Below are positions 7,071 through 15,306 of a stretch of 39,577 nucleotides of DNA, in pieces; positions within the stretch are counted from its first letter, which is position 1, and every line of letters begins with the position of its first letter. The notes beneath the pieces were generated by a model that had not been told where the DNA came from, made no database searches, and worked only from the letters and a program-made list of their open reading frames with translations. Made by a program: the position numbers and the translations under genes. The stretch is from assembly GCA_024413595.1 (NCBI GenBank), contig JAKSUC010000029.1, positions 1-39,577 on the forward strand, in the 5' to 3' direction. The DNA is from Bacteroidales bacterium (GTDB lineage: Bacteria; Bacteroidota; Bacteroidia; Bacteroidales; UBA3824).

Positions 7071-8171
7071 ATGGGACTTCAATGTGGAATTGTAGGACTT
7101 CCTAATGTTGGCAAGTCAACACTATTCAATTGTTTATCAAGTGCAAAAGCACAAGCTGCAAATTTTCCATTTTGCACCATAGAGCCAAATGTAGGTGTAG
7201 TATCTGTTCCAGATGATCGATTAATAGAACTTGAAAAAATTGACCATCCAGCACAAGTTGTTCCTGCTACTGTAGAAATAGTTGATATTGCAGGATTAGT
7301 AAAAGGAGCTAGTAAAGGCGAAGGTTTAGGAAATAAATTTTTGGCAAACATTAGAGAAACAGATGCAATTATTCATGTTTTGAGATGTTTCGACGACGAA
7401 AATGTTACACACGTTGATGGTTCGGTAAATCCTGTCAGAGATAAAGAAATTATTGATACAGAACTTCAAATCAAAGATCTCGAAACCATTGAACAACGAT
7501 ATGCCAAAACAGAAAAAATAGCAAAAACTTCAAAAGATAAAGAAGCTGCAAAACTTGTTGAAGTAATGGACAAGTTTAAAGAAGCATTAATGGCTGGAAA
7601 ATCTGCTCGTACCGTAGAACTTGATGACAACGAAAAAGAAGTTGCAAAACAATTGTTTTTGTTAACAAACAAACCAGTTATGTATGTTTGTAATGTAGAT
7701 GAAAAATCTGTTATTTCTGGCAATGATTATGTAAAAGCTGTTCAAGAAGCAGTAAAAGACGAAAATGCTGAAATTCTTGTGATTGCAGCCAAAACCGAAG
7801 AAGAAATTGCAGAAATGGAATCTTTTGAAGATCGTAAAATGTTTCTCGAAGACCTTGGTTTATCAGAATCAGGAGTTGTAAAACTAATTCGTTCTGCTTA
7901 CAAATTATTAAATCTTGAAACATTCTTTACATCAGGTCCAAAAGAATCTAAAGCGTGGACTTATCATAAAGGATATCTTGCACCACAAGCTGCTGGAGTT
8001 ATTCATAGTGATTTTGAAAAAGGTTTTATTAAAGCTGAAGTTATTAAAATGGAAGATTATATAAAACTAGGTTCAGAAGCAGCATGCCGTGAAGCTGGAA
8101 AAATTCACATCGAAGGCAAAGATTATGTTGTTCAAGATGGTGATATTATGCACTTTAGATTTAACGTATAG
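7071..8171 (+). CDS. ychF: redox-regulated ATPase YchF (Obg family)
   Basis: The 366-residue protein has all YchF marks: a P-loop at 9-17 (GLPNVGKST), the DIAGLVKGASKGEGLGN switch II region near 70-86, and NVDE at 208-211 in place of the NKxD of GTPases. That replacement explains why YchF prefers ATP to GTP. The C-terminal TGS domain (about 283-366) ends in the family's usual GDIMHFRFNV. YchF is a conserved cytoplasmic P-loop NTPase that binds ribosomes and is linked to oxidative-stress response in other bacteria. Length and sequence look normal, with no sign of damage. It follows the YfhO gene by 19 bases and is ended by a strong hairpin. Confidence 0.97.
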   Translation: MGLQCGIVGLPNVGKSTLFNCLSSAKAQAANFPFCTIEPNVGVVSVPDDRLIELEKIDHPAQVVPATVEIVDIAGLVKGASKGEGLGNKFLANIRETDAIIHVLRCFDDENVTHVDGSVNPVRDKEIIDTELQIKDLETIEQRYAKTEKIAKTSKDKEAAKLVEVMDKFKEALMAGKSARTVELDDNEKEVAKQLFLLTNKPVMYVCNVDEKSVISGNDYVKAVQEAVKDENAEILVIAAKTEEEIAEMESFEDRKMFLEDLGLSESGVVKLIRSAYKLLNLETFFTSGPKESKAWTYHKGYLAPQAAGVIHSDFEKGFIKAEVIKMEDYIKLGSEAACREAGKIHIEGKDYVVQDGDIMHFRFNV

Positions 8172-8200
8172 CAAATATTCATAGTTGTTTATTTAATAAT

Positions 8201-8242
8201 AAGTTCTTACAATTAGATATTTTAATTGTAAGAACTTTTTTT
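8201..8242 (+). terminator. Rho-independent terminator after ychF
   Basis: Arms 8201-8215 and 8223-8237 pair over 15 bases with a seven-base loop and are followed by a T-run to 8242. It starts 30 bases after the ychF stop. Confidence 0.85.
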
Positions 8243-8261
8243 ATCTAAAAAAAAATCGAAT

Positions 8262-8269
8262 TAATTTCG
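8262..8269 (+). promoter_or_regulatory. weak candidate -7 box for the glycogen-type cluster
   Basis: TAATTTCG resembles the TACTTTCG box seen at 4464 and lies 83 bases before the first gene of the cluster. No -33 element is clear, so this is a tentative call. The rest of the 8243-8351 gap is A/T runs. Confidence 0.3.
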
Positions 8270-8351
8270 TAAAGAAACTTTTTTTTTATAATTTAGTATA
8301 TTATAAAAAAATAAAAATAATTGCATTTAAATAATCAAAAAAAAGAATCTT

Positions 8352-10193
8352 ATGAACAACCAACCTTTAGATAAAAACAAACTTCTCGATTTAAGATATT
8401 CATTAAAACGAGAATTATATAAATGCAATAAATTAGGAGCATGTGTTTCATCTTCAATAATATTGTGTAATACAAAAAAATGGCATTCATTATTATCTGT
8501 TTATGACGAAGAGATAAATTGCCAAAAAATATTGTTGTCTGCCATCGACGACTCAATATTATCGAACGGAAAATCATTTTATTTATCAACTCGAAAATAT
8601 CCAAATGTATATTATCCATTAGGACATCAATATTTATATAATGTAGACCTAAATCCTGTTCCTACAATTTGGTATAACATTGGAAATATATTAATAAAAA
8701 AAGAGATATTATTATCTTCTAACGAAAATACAGTATATATAAAATATACACTAGAAGAATCAGAAAATAAAGTAACTTTACAAATAAGACCATTATTAGG
8801 TTTTAGAAAAGCATTAGAACTTAATCGTAGACAAACAGATATATTCACAAGCAACAAAGAAATCACACATGGAATAAGCTATTCGCCAAATTCAAACGAA
8901 TCGCCAATATATCTCCAAATGTCGTTGAATTGCGAATTTGTTACAGCTCCAGATTGGAACTATAACATTGAATATTCAGAAGATAGAATGTCTGGATTGC
9001 CTTATCAAGAAGATTTGTTTATGCCTGGTTTTTTTGAAGTGGATTTATCTCCTAATAGTTCTGTTATATTTTGCGCATCAACAAAAAAACAAAATGTTGA
9101 ATTATTAAACAATCAATTTAACGAAGAATTTTCATCTCGTAAAAAACGTGAATCATACAATGATGATTTATATTATGCAGCGTCTCAAATGATTAGAGAA
9201 CGTAAAGGTAAATTCTATATAGTTAATTCATTACCAGAAAAAATAAAATATTCAAAAAAAATATTTATGGCATTGCCAGGATTAACATTACCTTTTGGCA
9301 ATATAATATTATTTAAGAATATTATTAATTCTTGTGCAAAACACTTAAAAAATTCCATTTTTGCACAACCTGGAGATAAAGATTTTTCTCCAGACTCTTT
9401 ATTATGGTATATTTGGGCTATTCAACAATATAATTTTCAAACAGGAAACATTAAAGAAACTTATAAAGAATACGGAAAAACAATCAACAAAATAATAAAA
9501 ACAGGTTTAAATAACAGAATACCAGGATTATTAGCAAGTAACGATGGATTATTAGCAATAAAAAAAGGAGGGGATCTTGTTTATAATATTGAAATAAATG
9601 CTTTATGGTATAATGCACTATTGTTTTCGAGCGAAATGAATGCTTTTAACAACGAAGAAGAAATGTCTGAATTAGCTTCAAAAGCAGCAAGAAAAGTAAA
9701 ACAAACATTTAATACTCTATTTAAAGATCCTAGTATAAAATATTTAGTAAACAATATAACAGACGAAGGTGAAAAGGATTTATCTTGTTGTCCAGAACAA
9801 ATATTGGCATTTGCATTACCTTTTTCTGTTGCTGACAATGATTTAATAGGTCCTGCATTAGCTGAAATTGAAGATAAATTATTAACACCTCGTGGGTTAA
9901 GAACAACCAGTCTTGATAATCCATTGTTTGGAAACAATTGGTTAGGTTACGTTTCTCCTGAATATTCAGGATTTTTAGCTGAATTATATCTTAAAGTAAA
10001 AGATGATGAAAGTGGATTAAAAAAAGCTGAAGAAATTTATCGTTCACTAATAGAAGACTCAGATTTACCATCATCTCCATGTTTTTATGAAAGATACGAA
10101 CCAGGACCTCCTTACAACGGTGCTGGATCGCCTATTAATGCAGTAGCAATTGCAGCAATTTATAGAACCAAACTATTAATAGAACAATATTAA
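8352..10193 (+). CDS. glycogen debranching enzyme (GH133-type) homologue, catalytic motifs lost
   Basis: The 613-residue protein aligns over its whole length with bacterial amylo-alpha-1,6-glucosidase/debranching proteins. The N-terminal half (about 1-250) is the beta-sandwich GDE_N domain and the C-terminal half (about 265-613) is the alpha/alpha toroid GDE_C domain. Preserved family segments include ALPGLTL (307-313), DSLLWYIWAIQQY, EINALWYNAL (414-423), LTPRGLRT and YERYEPGPPYNGAG. However, the segment before ALPGLTL, which normally carries an Arg-Asp pair (RDTF), reads SKKIF with Lys302-Lys303. The TWM(D/N) region expected before EINALWYN is replaced by a shorter AIKKGGDLVYN, and the HQGTVWPW-like segment near the C-terminus is SPEYSGF. 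The reading frame is intact, so this looks like a maintained pseudoenzyme rather than a pseudogene. It is followed by the synthase gene 45 bases on. The motif comparison is from memory of the family. Confidence 0.8.
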   Translation: MNNQPLDKNKLLDLRYSLKRELYKCNKLGACVSSSIILCNTKKWHSLLSVYDEEINCQKILLSAIDDSILSNGKSFYLSTRKYPNVYYPLGHQYLYNVDLNPVPTIWYNIGNILIKKEILLSSNENTVYIKYTLEESENKVTLQIRPLLGFRKALELNRRQTDIFTSNKEITHGISYSPNSNESPIYLQMSLNCEFVTAPDWNYNIEYSEDRMSGLPYQEDLFMPGFFEVDLSPNSSVIFCASTKKQNVELLNNQFNEEFSSRKKRESYNDDLYYAASQMIRERKGKFYIVNSLPEKIKYSKKIFMALPGLTLPFGNIILFKNIINSCAKHLKNSIFAQPGDKDFSPDSLLWYIWAIQQYNFQTGNIKETYKEYGKTINKIIKTGLNNRIPGLLASNDGLLAIKKGGDLVYNIEINALWYNALLFSSEMNAFNNEEEMSELASKAARKVKQTFNTLFKDPSIKYLVNNITDEGEKDLSCCPEQILAFALPFSVADNDLIGPALAEIEDKLLTPRGLRTTSLDNPLFGNNWLGYVSPEYSGFLAELYLKVKDDESGLKKAEEIYRSLIEDSDLPSSPCFYERYEPGPPYNGAGSPINAVAIAAIYRTKLLIEQY

Positions 10194-10238
10194 AAACATT
10201 TGTGTTGATATTTTCAACAATCAAATTTATTGTGATTT

Positions 10239-11678
10239 ATGCGAGTTTTAATGTTTGGATGGGAATTTCCGCCTCATATTTCAGGAGGATTAGGTACTGC
10301 TTGTCAAGGCATTGTTAATGCTTTAGGACAAAGAGGTGATTTATCTATTATTTTTGTGGTTCCAAAAGTATTTGGTGACGAAAAAGCTGAGAATACTATT
10401 TTTGCAGGTGCTAATAAATATGTTAAAACTCACAAACAAATATTAAATCGAAATATTAGAATTGTTGTTCCTCAACCTCCAACTGAAAAAATTATTGAAA
10501 CAGTTACTCATCATTCTTATACAACATTATCTGAAGCAACAGATAAATTAGTATACATTGAAACTGCATCAATGCTTCACCCATATATCCAAGCAGAACA
10601 AATCGAAAAAATATTAATCAGAAAAAGAATCAATCCTGAAACGGTTCGTTTTGATGAATATGGACGTTTAGTAACATTTGAAGAAGGAGAACCTAAAGTA
10701 ATTGATATTTCATTTGAAGAAATAAGTGAAGAAGAAGTAACCGAAGAATTTGAATTTACAGGAAAATATACAGCAAATCTGTTTACCGAAACAGGAATGT
10801 ATGCTCGAGTTTGTGAACAATTATCAAAACAATATCAATTTGATGTTATTCATGCACACGATTGGTTAACCTACGAAGCAGGAATTGCCGCAAAAAAAGC
10901 AACTGGTAAACCTCTTGTTATTCATGTTCATGCCACAGAATATGATCGTAGTGGCAAAAATGTGAATCAAACAATATTTAACATCGAAAAAGATGGAATG
11001 GAAAATGCCGATGCAATAATAACTGTAAGTAATTTAACACGTGATATAGTTATAAAAAAATATAAAATATCTCCTGAAAAAGTATTTACAATATATAATG
11101 CAGTAGACTTTAAACCAAATCGCAAAAAATATATAAAACCAGAAAACGAAAAACTTGTAACATTTTTAGGAAGAATAACTTATCAAAAAGGACCTGAATA
11201 TTTTATCGAAGCAGCTTATAAAGTTCTTCAACGTGTAAAAAATGTCAGATTTGTAATGGCTGGCAATGGAGATATGTATAAACGAATGATTTTGATGGCA
11301 GCAAAATTAGGAATTTCAGACCGTTTTCATTTTACCGACTTTTTAAAACATGACGAAGTAAAACATTTGTTTGCTGTTAGTGATGTTTATGTAATGCCAT
11401 CAGTATCAGAGCCATTTGGAATTTCTCCATTAGAAGCAGTAAAAAGCAATGTTCCTGTTATAATTTCAAAACAAAGTGGAGTTGCCGAAATATTAAAACA
11501 TGCAATAAAAGTTGATTATTGGGACGTTGATGCAATTGCAGATGCTATTTATGGATTAATAAAATATCCTGCATTGTCTAATTTTTTTGTTAGAAAAGGT
11601 AAAAACGAAGTAAAACAGCTAAAATGGGACAATTGTGCAAACGAAATTGTTAAAGTTTATAATAAAATAGTAGAATAA
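10239..11678 (+). CDS. glycogen/starch synthase-like glycosyltransferase (GT4/GT5 fold)
   Basis: The 479-residue protein is a two-domain GT-B glycosyltransferase. The N-terminus has the acceptor-side Gly loop (GWEFPPHISGGLGTA, Gly16-Gly19), HAHDWLTYEAGIAAKK near 205 and the IHVHATEYDRSG segment. The C-terminal domain begins near FLGRITYQKGPEYF and carries MAGNGDMYKRM and the nucleotide-sugar binding motif EPFGISPLEA starting at Glu391. All expected GT-B motifs are present, so the enzyme should be active. By family it transfers glucose from a nucleotide sugar (ADP- or UDP-glucose) to an alpha-glucan. Its position between a debranching-enzyme homologue and a GH57 homologue, with 45- and 22-base gaps, matches a conserved Bacteroidales glycogen cluster and implies one operon. 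It lacks the exact KTGGL motif of classical GlgA, so the precise sugar donor is not settled. Confidence 0.88.
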   Translation: MRVLMFGWEFPPHISGGLGTACQGIVNALGQRGDLSIIFVVPKVFGDEKAENTIFAGANKYVKTHKQILNRNIRIVVPQPPTEKIIETVTHHSYTTLSEATDKLVYIETASMLHPYIQAEQIEKILIRKRINPETVRFDEYGRLVTFEEGEPKVIDISFEEISEEEVTEEFEFTGKYTANLFTETGMYARVCEQLSKQYQFDVIHAHDWLTYEAGIAAKKATGKPLVIHVHATEYDRSGKNVNQTIFNIEKDGMENADAIITVSNLTRDIVIKKYKISPEKVFTIYNAVDFKPNRKKYIKPENEKLVTFLGRITYQKGPEYFIEAAYKVLQRVKNVRFVMAGNGDMYKRMILMAAKLGISDRFHFTDFLKHDEVKHLFAVSDVYVMPSVSEPFGISPLEAVKSNVPVIISKQSGVAEILKHAIKVDYWDVDAIADAIYGLIKYPALSNFFVRKGKNEVKQLKWDNCANEIVKVYNKIVE

Positions 11679-11700
11679 TAGTAAATATAAAAATATAGCT

Positions 11701-12990
11701 ATGAAAACAATATGTTTAAATATCAATATTCATAAACCATATTTACTAAAAAGATATAGGTTTTTTGACATTGGAACCGACAATTTTTATTTTGACGAAT
11801 ATTCATCACGTGCCGAAATGGAAAAATCGGAAAAAACATGTTTAAAACCTGCATTAGAAATGTTAACGGCTTTAACTCAGCGTTATAATGATGAGTTTAA
11901 ATTTTCGTTGACAATTTCAGGAACTGCTTTGCAAATGATAGAACAATGTTGTTCTAATTCGTTGACATTAATACAAAATCTTGTAAATAGCGGAAATGTT
12001 GAATGTGTAGGAATGCCTTATAATCATTCACTTGCTGCTGTAACAGATATTGATGAATTTAAACGTCAAGTTTTGATACATTCTCAAGAAATAGAACGAC
12101 TTTTTGATGTTAAACCAACAACTCTACGAAACACTGAATTGATTTATACTGATGCAATTGGAGAAGCTGCTAAAGAAATAGGTTTTAAAACTGCTTTAGT
12201 TGAAGGTGCTGGACGTAGTTTAGATTTAAAAGGACCTAACTTTATTTATTATAATCCATCTGTGCCTAATTTTAAAGTTATTCCTCGAAACGAAGATATT
12301 AGTCGTTTGTTAGAAACTGCATTAAAAGATAATAAACTTTTTACACCAGTTTATTTTGCTGAACGTTTGTGCGAAAATGATGAAAATGATGATGTTATTT
12401 TTATAGGAATAAATTACGAATATCTTGATAATACTAAATTTAATAATCGAGATGTTCTTCATTTTATAACAAATCTTGTTGATAAAATTATCAATTCTAA
12501 ACTATATAAATTTGATATACCATCAAATGCAATAGAAGAGTATAAAGCAGTAGCGCCGTTTCATGCAACAATGCCTGTTTCGGGAATTGGTTTTGGCAAA
12601 AATCTTCGTCCTTGGTTAGGAAACGAACTTCAACAAGAAGCATTTTCTAAGGTTTATGCCTTAAAAGATAAAATGAAGATTGTTCATAACGAAGTTTTAC
12701 AATCTATTTGGTTACGTCTACAATGTAGTGATTATCTATATTTTATGTCAGAAGAATATTTTGATAATGAAAAATATGGATATAAAAATAATCCATTTAA
12801 ATCGCCTTACGATGCGTTTATAGATTATATGAATATATTAGGTGATTTTGAACGTCGAGTTAATGAGTCAATCGAAAACAACGAAACAGATACACTTACT
12901 GATAATCAAATTCAAAATATTATATCATTTTATCAAAACGAAATCAAGAATCTAAAACAAATTCTTAAAAATAGAGAAAAATCAAAATAA
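11701..12990 (+). CDS. GH57 alpha-amylase-like protein, probably catalytically inactive
   Basis: The 429-residue protein has the GH57 (beta/alpha)7-barrel layout of Bacteroidota alpha-amylase-like proteins: HKPYLLKRYRFFDIGTD at the N-terminus, GNVECVGMPYNHSL, RNTELIY with the expected nucleophile Glu146, WLGNELQQEAF (305-315), and SPYDAFIDYMNILGDFERRV near the end. The conserved region just before WLGN, normally containing the acid/base Asp in a WxDEERD-type motif, here reads GIGFGKNLRP (295-304) with no acidic residue. The N-terminal HQP is HKP and the E in the GExYxHS-type region is Met-Pro. The YETFGEHQ-type segment is GINYEYLD. GH57 alpha-amylase-like homologues lacking catalytic residues are a known group in Bacteroidota. 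Role is inferred to be non-hydrolytic glucan binding or assembly with the synthase encoded 22 bases upstream. Confidence 0.8.
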   Translation: MKTICLNINIHKPYLLKRYRFFDIGTDNFYFDEYSSRAEMEKSEKTCLKPALEMLTALTQRYNDEFKFSLTISGTALQMIEQCCSNSLTLIQNLVNSGNVECVGMPYNHSLAAVTDIDEFKRQVLIHSQEIERLFDVKPTTLRNTELIYTDAIGEAAKEIGFKTALVEGAGRSLDLKGPNFIYYNPSVPNFKVIPRNEDISRLLETALKDNKLFTPVYFAERLCENDENDDVIFIGINYEYLDNTKFNNRDVLHFITNLVDKIINSKLYKFDIPSNAIEEYKAVAPFHATMPVSGIGFGKNLRPWLGNELQQEAFSKVYALKDKMKIVHNEVLQSIWLRLQCSDYLYFMSEEYFDNEKYGYKNNPFKSPYDAFIDYMNILGDFERRVNESIENNETDTLTDNQIQNIISFYQNEIKNLKQILKNREKSK

Positions 12991-12993
12991 AAG

Positions 12994-13026
12994 AATTAAG
13001 AGTTCTGGGATAAAGAACTCTTAATT
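12994..13026. terminator. terminator between convergent genes
   Basis: Arms 12994-13005 and 13015-13026 are perfect complements of 12 bases with a nine-base loop. The hairpin lies between the GH57 gene (plus) and the S46 peptidase gene (minus), and has A/T flanks on both sides, so it could serve both transcripts. Confidence 0.65.
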
Positions 13027-13039
13027 TATATTCAACTAT

Positions 13040-15208
13040 TTATTTTACAATTTCTAATTCTTCAATTATTCGTTTTGCTCCTCCAACTTTGTCTATTAAA
13101 AATAAAACATAACGAATATCTACAGAAATATTGCGACATAAATTTTTATTATACATAACGTCACTCATAGTTCCTTCCCAATTTCGATCAAAATTGATAC
13201 CTATGAGTTCTCCATTTGCATTTATTACTGGACTTCCTGAATTTCCACCAGTTGTATGATTTGATGCTATGAAACATACATGTAATTTCCCATCATTGTC
13301 GGCATATTGTCCATAATCTTTGTTTTTATATAGTTTTTTTATTATTTCTGGCACATGATAATCATATATTTCTGGATTATCTTTTTCTATTACTCCATCT
13401 AATGTTGTGAATGGTTTATATATTATTCCATCACGAGGTTCTATGCCTTCATTTTTGCCATAGGTAAAACGTAATGTTAAATTTGCATCAGGGAATGGTA
13501 TTTTTTCAGGCAACAATTCGAGTAATGCTTTTTGATATTGGTTATTAAGATTGTTTAATTCTGTTTCTGCATTTTGTAAATGAGACGAAATCTTTGAAAA
13601 ATACATTCTTAAAAAATTATTATACATTACCACAGCTGGATCAGATTGTAATTCTGTATTTAATGTTATAAATGTTTCTGTGCGTTTTTTGCTACTTTGT
13701 TTGGATGCTAATATATATCTTTGACAGAATTCTTTTAATTTTACGGTGTCTACTAATATAGAATTTTGATAAAAATATTCTGTGTATTTATCAGCAGAAC
13801 CTTTGCAATAATTATTATAGAATTTTTTAAATTCATTTGGTAAAAATTCTTCACAACTATCTGCATATATTTTTATCATTTTGTTAAACATCTTATGTTC
13901 AAGAACACTATCGCAACTAGAAATATTTGATAATAATGATTTTAAAGTAGAATTTACACCTTCTATTATTTGTTTTTTATCAGAATTGTCGGCATTATCG
14001 ATTAATTTTTGTAAAATTCTAACTTGTTCAAACATTGGTAATGTATATATAGCTTCAACAAAATAAGCATCTGCTCGCATATATTTACCTTCTTGTTTAT
14101 AAATATCTTTAAATTTTTGAGGTAATGTACCATATTTTTGGTTAGAGTCAGTATTTGAGTTTATTTTTTTTAGAAAATCTTCTTCAAATTGATATTTTTT
14201 GGCAATAGCATTATAACGTTTAATACCAAGTATTTCGCCTTCCCATTTTTTCTTAGCATTTTCTACATTAGCCATACGCGAAGTATATTTTAAACGTACT
14301 GCACGACTATTATTTATAGCTTCTTGCATTATAGCCATTTTTTCACCACGTATAAATACTCTTGCTGGACGTGTTACGTTTGTTGTAAATTCTACGCCTA
14401 TTGCAGATTTGTATTCTTCTGTTGTTCCAGGAAATCCAAACACCATTGTAAAATCTCCTTCGTTTACTCCTTTAATTGAAATTTTAAAGTGCTTTTTGGG
14501 TTTATAAGGAACATTTTCTGTTGAAATATTTGCGGGATTATTGTTTTTGTCGGCATAAATTCTAAACATACTAAAATCACCTGAATGACGAGGCCACATC
14601 CAATTGTCTGTGTCTCCTCCAAAATTTCCTACTGCCGATGGTGGACAGCCTACTAGACGAATATCTTTAAATGTTTGATAAACAAATATGTAATATTTAT
14701 TTCCTGCATATAGTGATTCTACTTCTGTGTCATAGTATTGTCCATTTTTTTCTAATGATTCTTGTTTTAAAACTCTTATTACGCTGTCGGGATTGTTTGT
14801 ATTATTAAAACGTTCGGTTACATCGTCCATATACGAGAGAATTTTAACTTCTAAGTTGTTGCAAATTAACTCATCGTTAAGTGTTTTTGCCCAATATCCA
14901 TCGGTTAAATAATCATGTTCTAATGTGCTGTGACTTTGAATATTACTACGTCCACAATGATGATTTGTTAGTATAAGACCTTGATTGGAAACAATTTCGG
15001 CGGTACATCCTCCTCCAAACAACATTACGGCATCTTTCATACAAGCCTTGTTGACACTATATATATCTTCTGCCGAAAGGTTAAAACCGTTTTTTTGCAT
15101 GTTACCAATTTGCTGTTCTACAAGCATTGGCAGCCACATTCCTCCATCGGCAAATAATGATGATGTGGATATTAAAGTAATGATAATGGATAAAAAAATG
15201 CCTTTCAT
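13040..15208 (-). CDS. S46 family dipeptidyl-peptidase, DPP11-type (Asp/Glu-specific)
   Basis: The start is placed at the ATG at 15208 because the protein then opens with a Sec signal (KGIFLSIIITLISTSSLFA) followed at once by the mature S46 N-terminus DGGMWLP; an in-frame ATG 96 bases further upstream would bury this signal. The 722-residue product has the catalytic set: TNHHC (81-85), GGDTDNWMWPRHSGDF with the Asp, and GGNSGSP with Ser657. Eighteen residues after the Ser lies Arg675 in NFDRNWEG. In the S46 family an Arg here marks DPP11, which releases dipeptides with Asp or Glu at P1, while DPP7 has Gly. The enzyme is periplasmic and feeds amino-acid catabolism in proteolytic Bacteroidota. 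It lies downstream of hisIE on the same strand after a 98-base gap with an inverted repeat. Confidence 0.9.
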   Translation of the reverse strand: MKGIFLSIIITLISTSSLFADGGMWLPMLVEQQIGNMQKNGFNLSAEDIYSVNKACMKDAVMLFGGGCTAEIVSNQGLILTNHHCGRSNIQSHSTLEHDYLTDGYWAKTLNDELICNNLEVKILSYMDDVTERFNNTNNPDSVIRVLKQESLEKNGQYYDTEVESLYAGNKYYIFVYQTFKDIRLVGCPPSAVGNFGGDTDNWMWPRHSGDFSMFRIYADKNNNPANISTENVPYKPKKHFKISIKGVNEGDFTMVFGFPGTTEEYKSAIGVEFTTNVTRPARVFIRGEKMAIMQEAINNSRAVRLKYTSRMANVENAKKKWEGEILGIKRYNAIAKKYQFEEDFLKKINSNTDSNQKYGTLPQKFKDIYKQEGKYMRADAYFVEAIYTLPMFEQVRILQKLIDNADNSDKKQIIEGVNSTLKSLLSNISSCDSVLEHKMFNKMIKIYADSCEEFLPNEFKKFYNNYCKGSADKYTEYFYQNSILVDTVKLKEFCQRYILASKQSSKKRTETFITLNTELQSDPAVVMYNNFLRMYFSKISSHLQNAETELNNLNNQYQKALLELLPEKIPFPDANLTLRFTYGKNEGIEPRDGIIYKPFTTLDGVIEKDNPEIYDYHVPEIIKKLYKNKDYGQYADNDGKLHVCFIASNHTTGGNSGSPVINANGELIGINFDRNWEGTMSDVMYNKNLCRNISVDIRYVLFLIDKVGGAKRIIEELEIVK

Positions 15209-15233
15209 TTTGATAAAATTAGTAGTAAGTAGT

Positions 15234-15298
15234 AAATAGTAAGTAGAATGTATTATGTCGTTAATATTTTTTAGGAAAGATTTTCTACTTACTACTTT
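15234..15298 (-). repeat. AT-rich inverted repeat between hisIE and the S46 gene
   Basis: AGTAAGTAGAA at 15238-15248 is complementary to TTCTACTTACT at 15283-15293, and partial pairing extends the arms. The left arm is part of a short tandem pattern (AGTAGTAAGTAGTAAATAGTAAGTAG). The hairpin could weakly end the his transcript, but no good T-run follows it. Confidence 0.4.
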
Positions 15299-15306
15299 CA
15301 ACAATA

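Noticed and set aside
7071..8171. Reading YchF as a GTPase with NKxD
   Set aside because: The specificity motif is NVDE (208-211), so ATP is the expected nucleotide.
8352..10193. Frameshift or decay as the cause of the missing motifs in the debranching homologue
   Set aside because: The frame is open end to end, flanking family segments are well kept, and the Arg-Asp region keeps the expected length, so substitution rather than frameshift is seen.
15209..15304. Upstream ATG start for the S46 peptidase
   Set aside because: It would bury the signal peptide behind 32 residues translated from a repeat-containing intergenic region.
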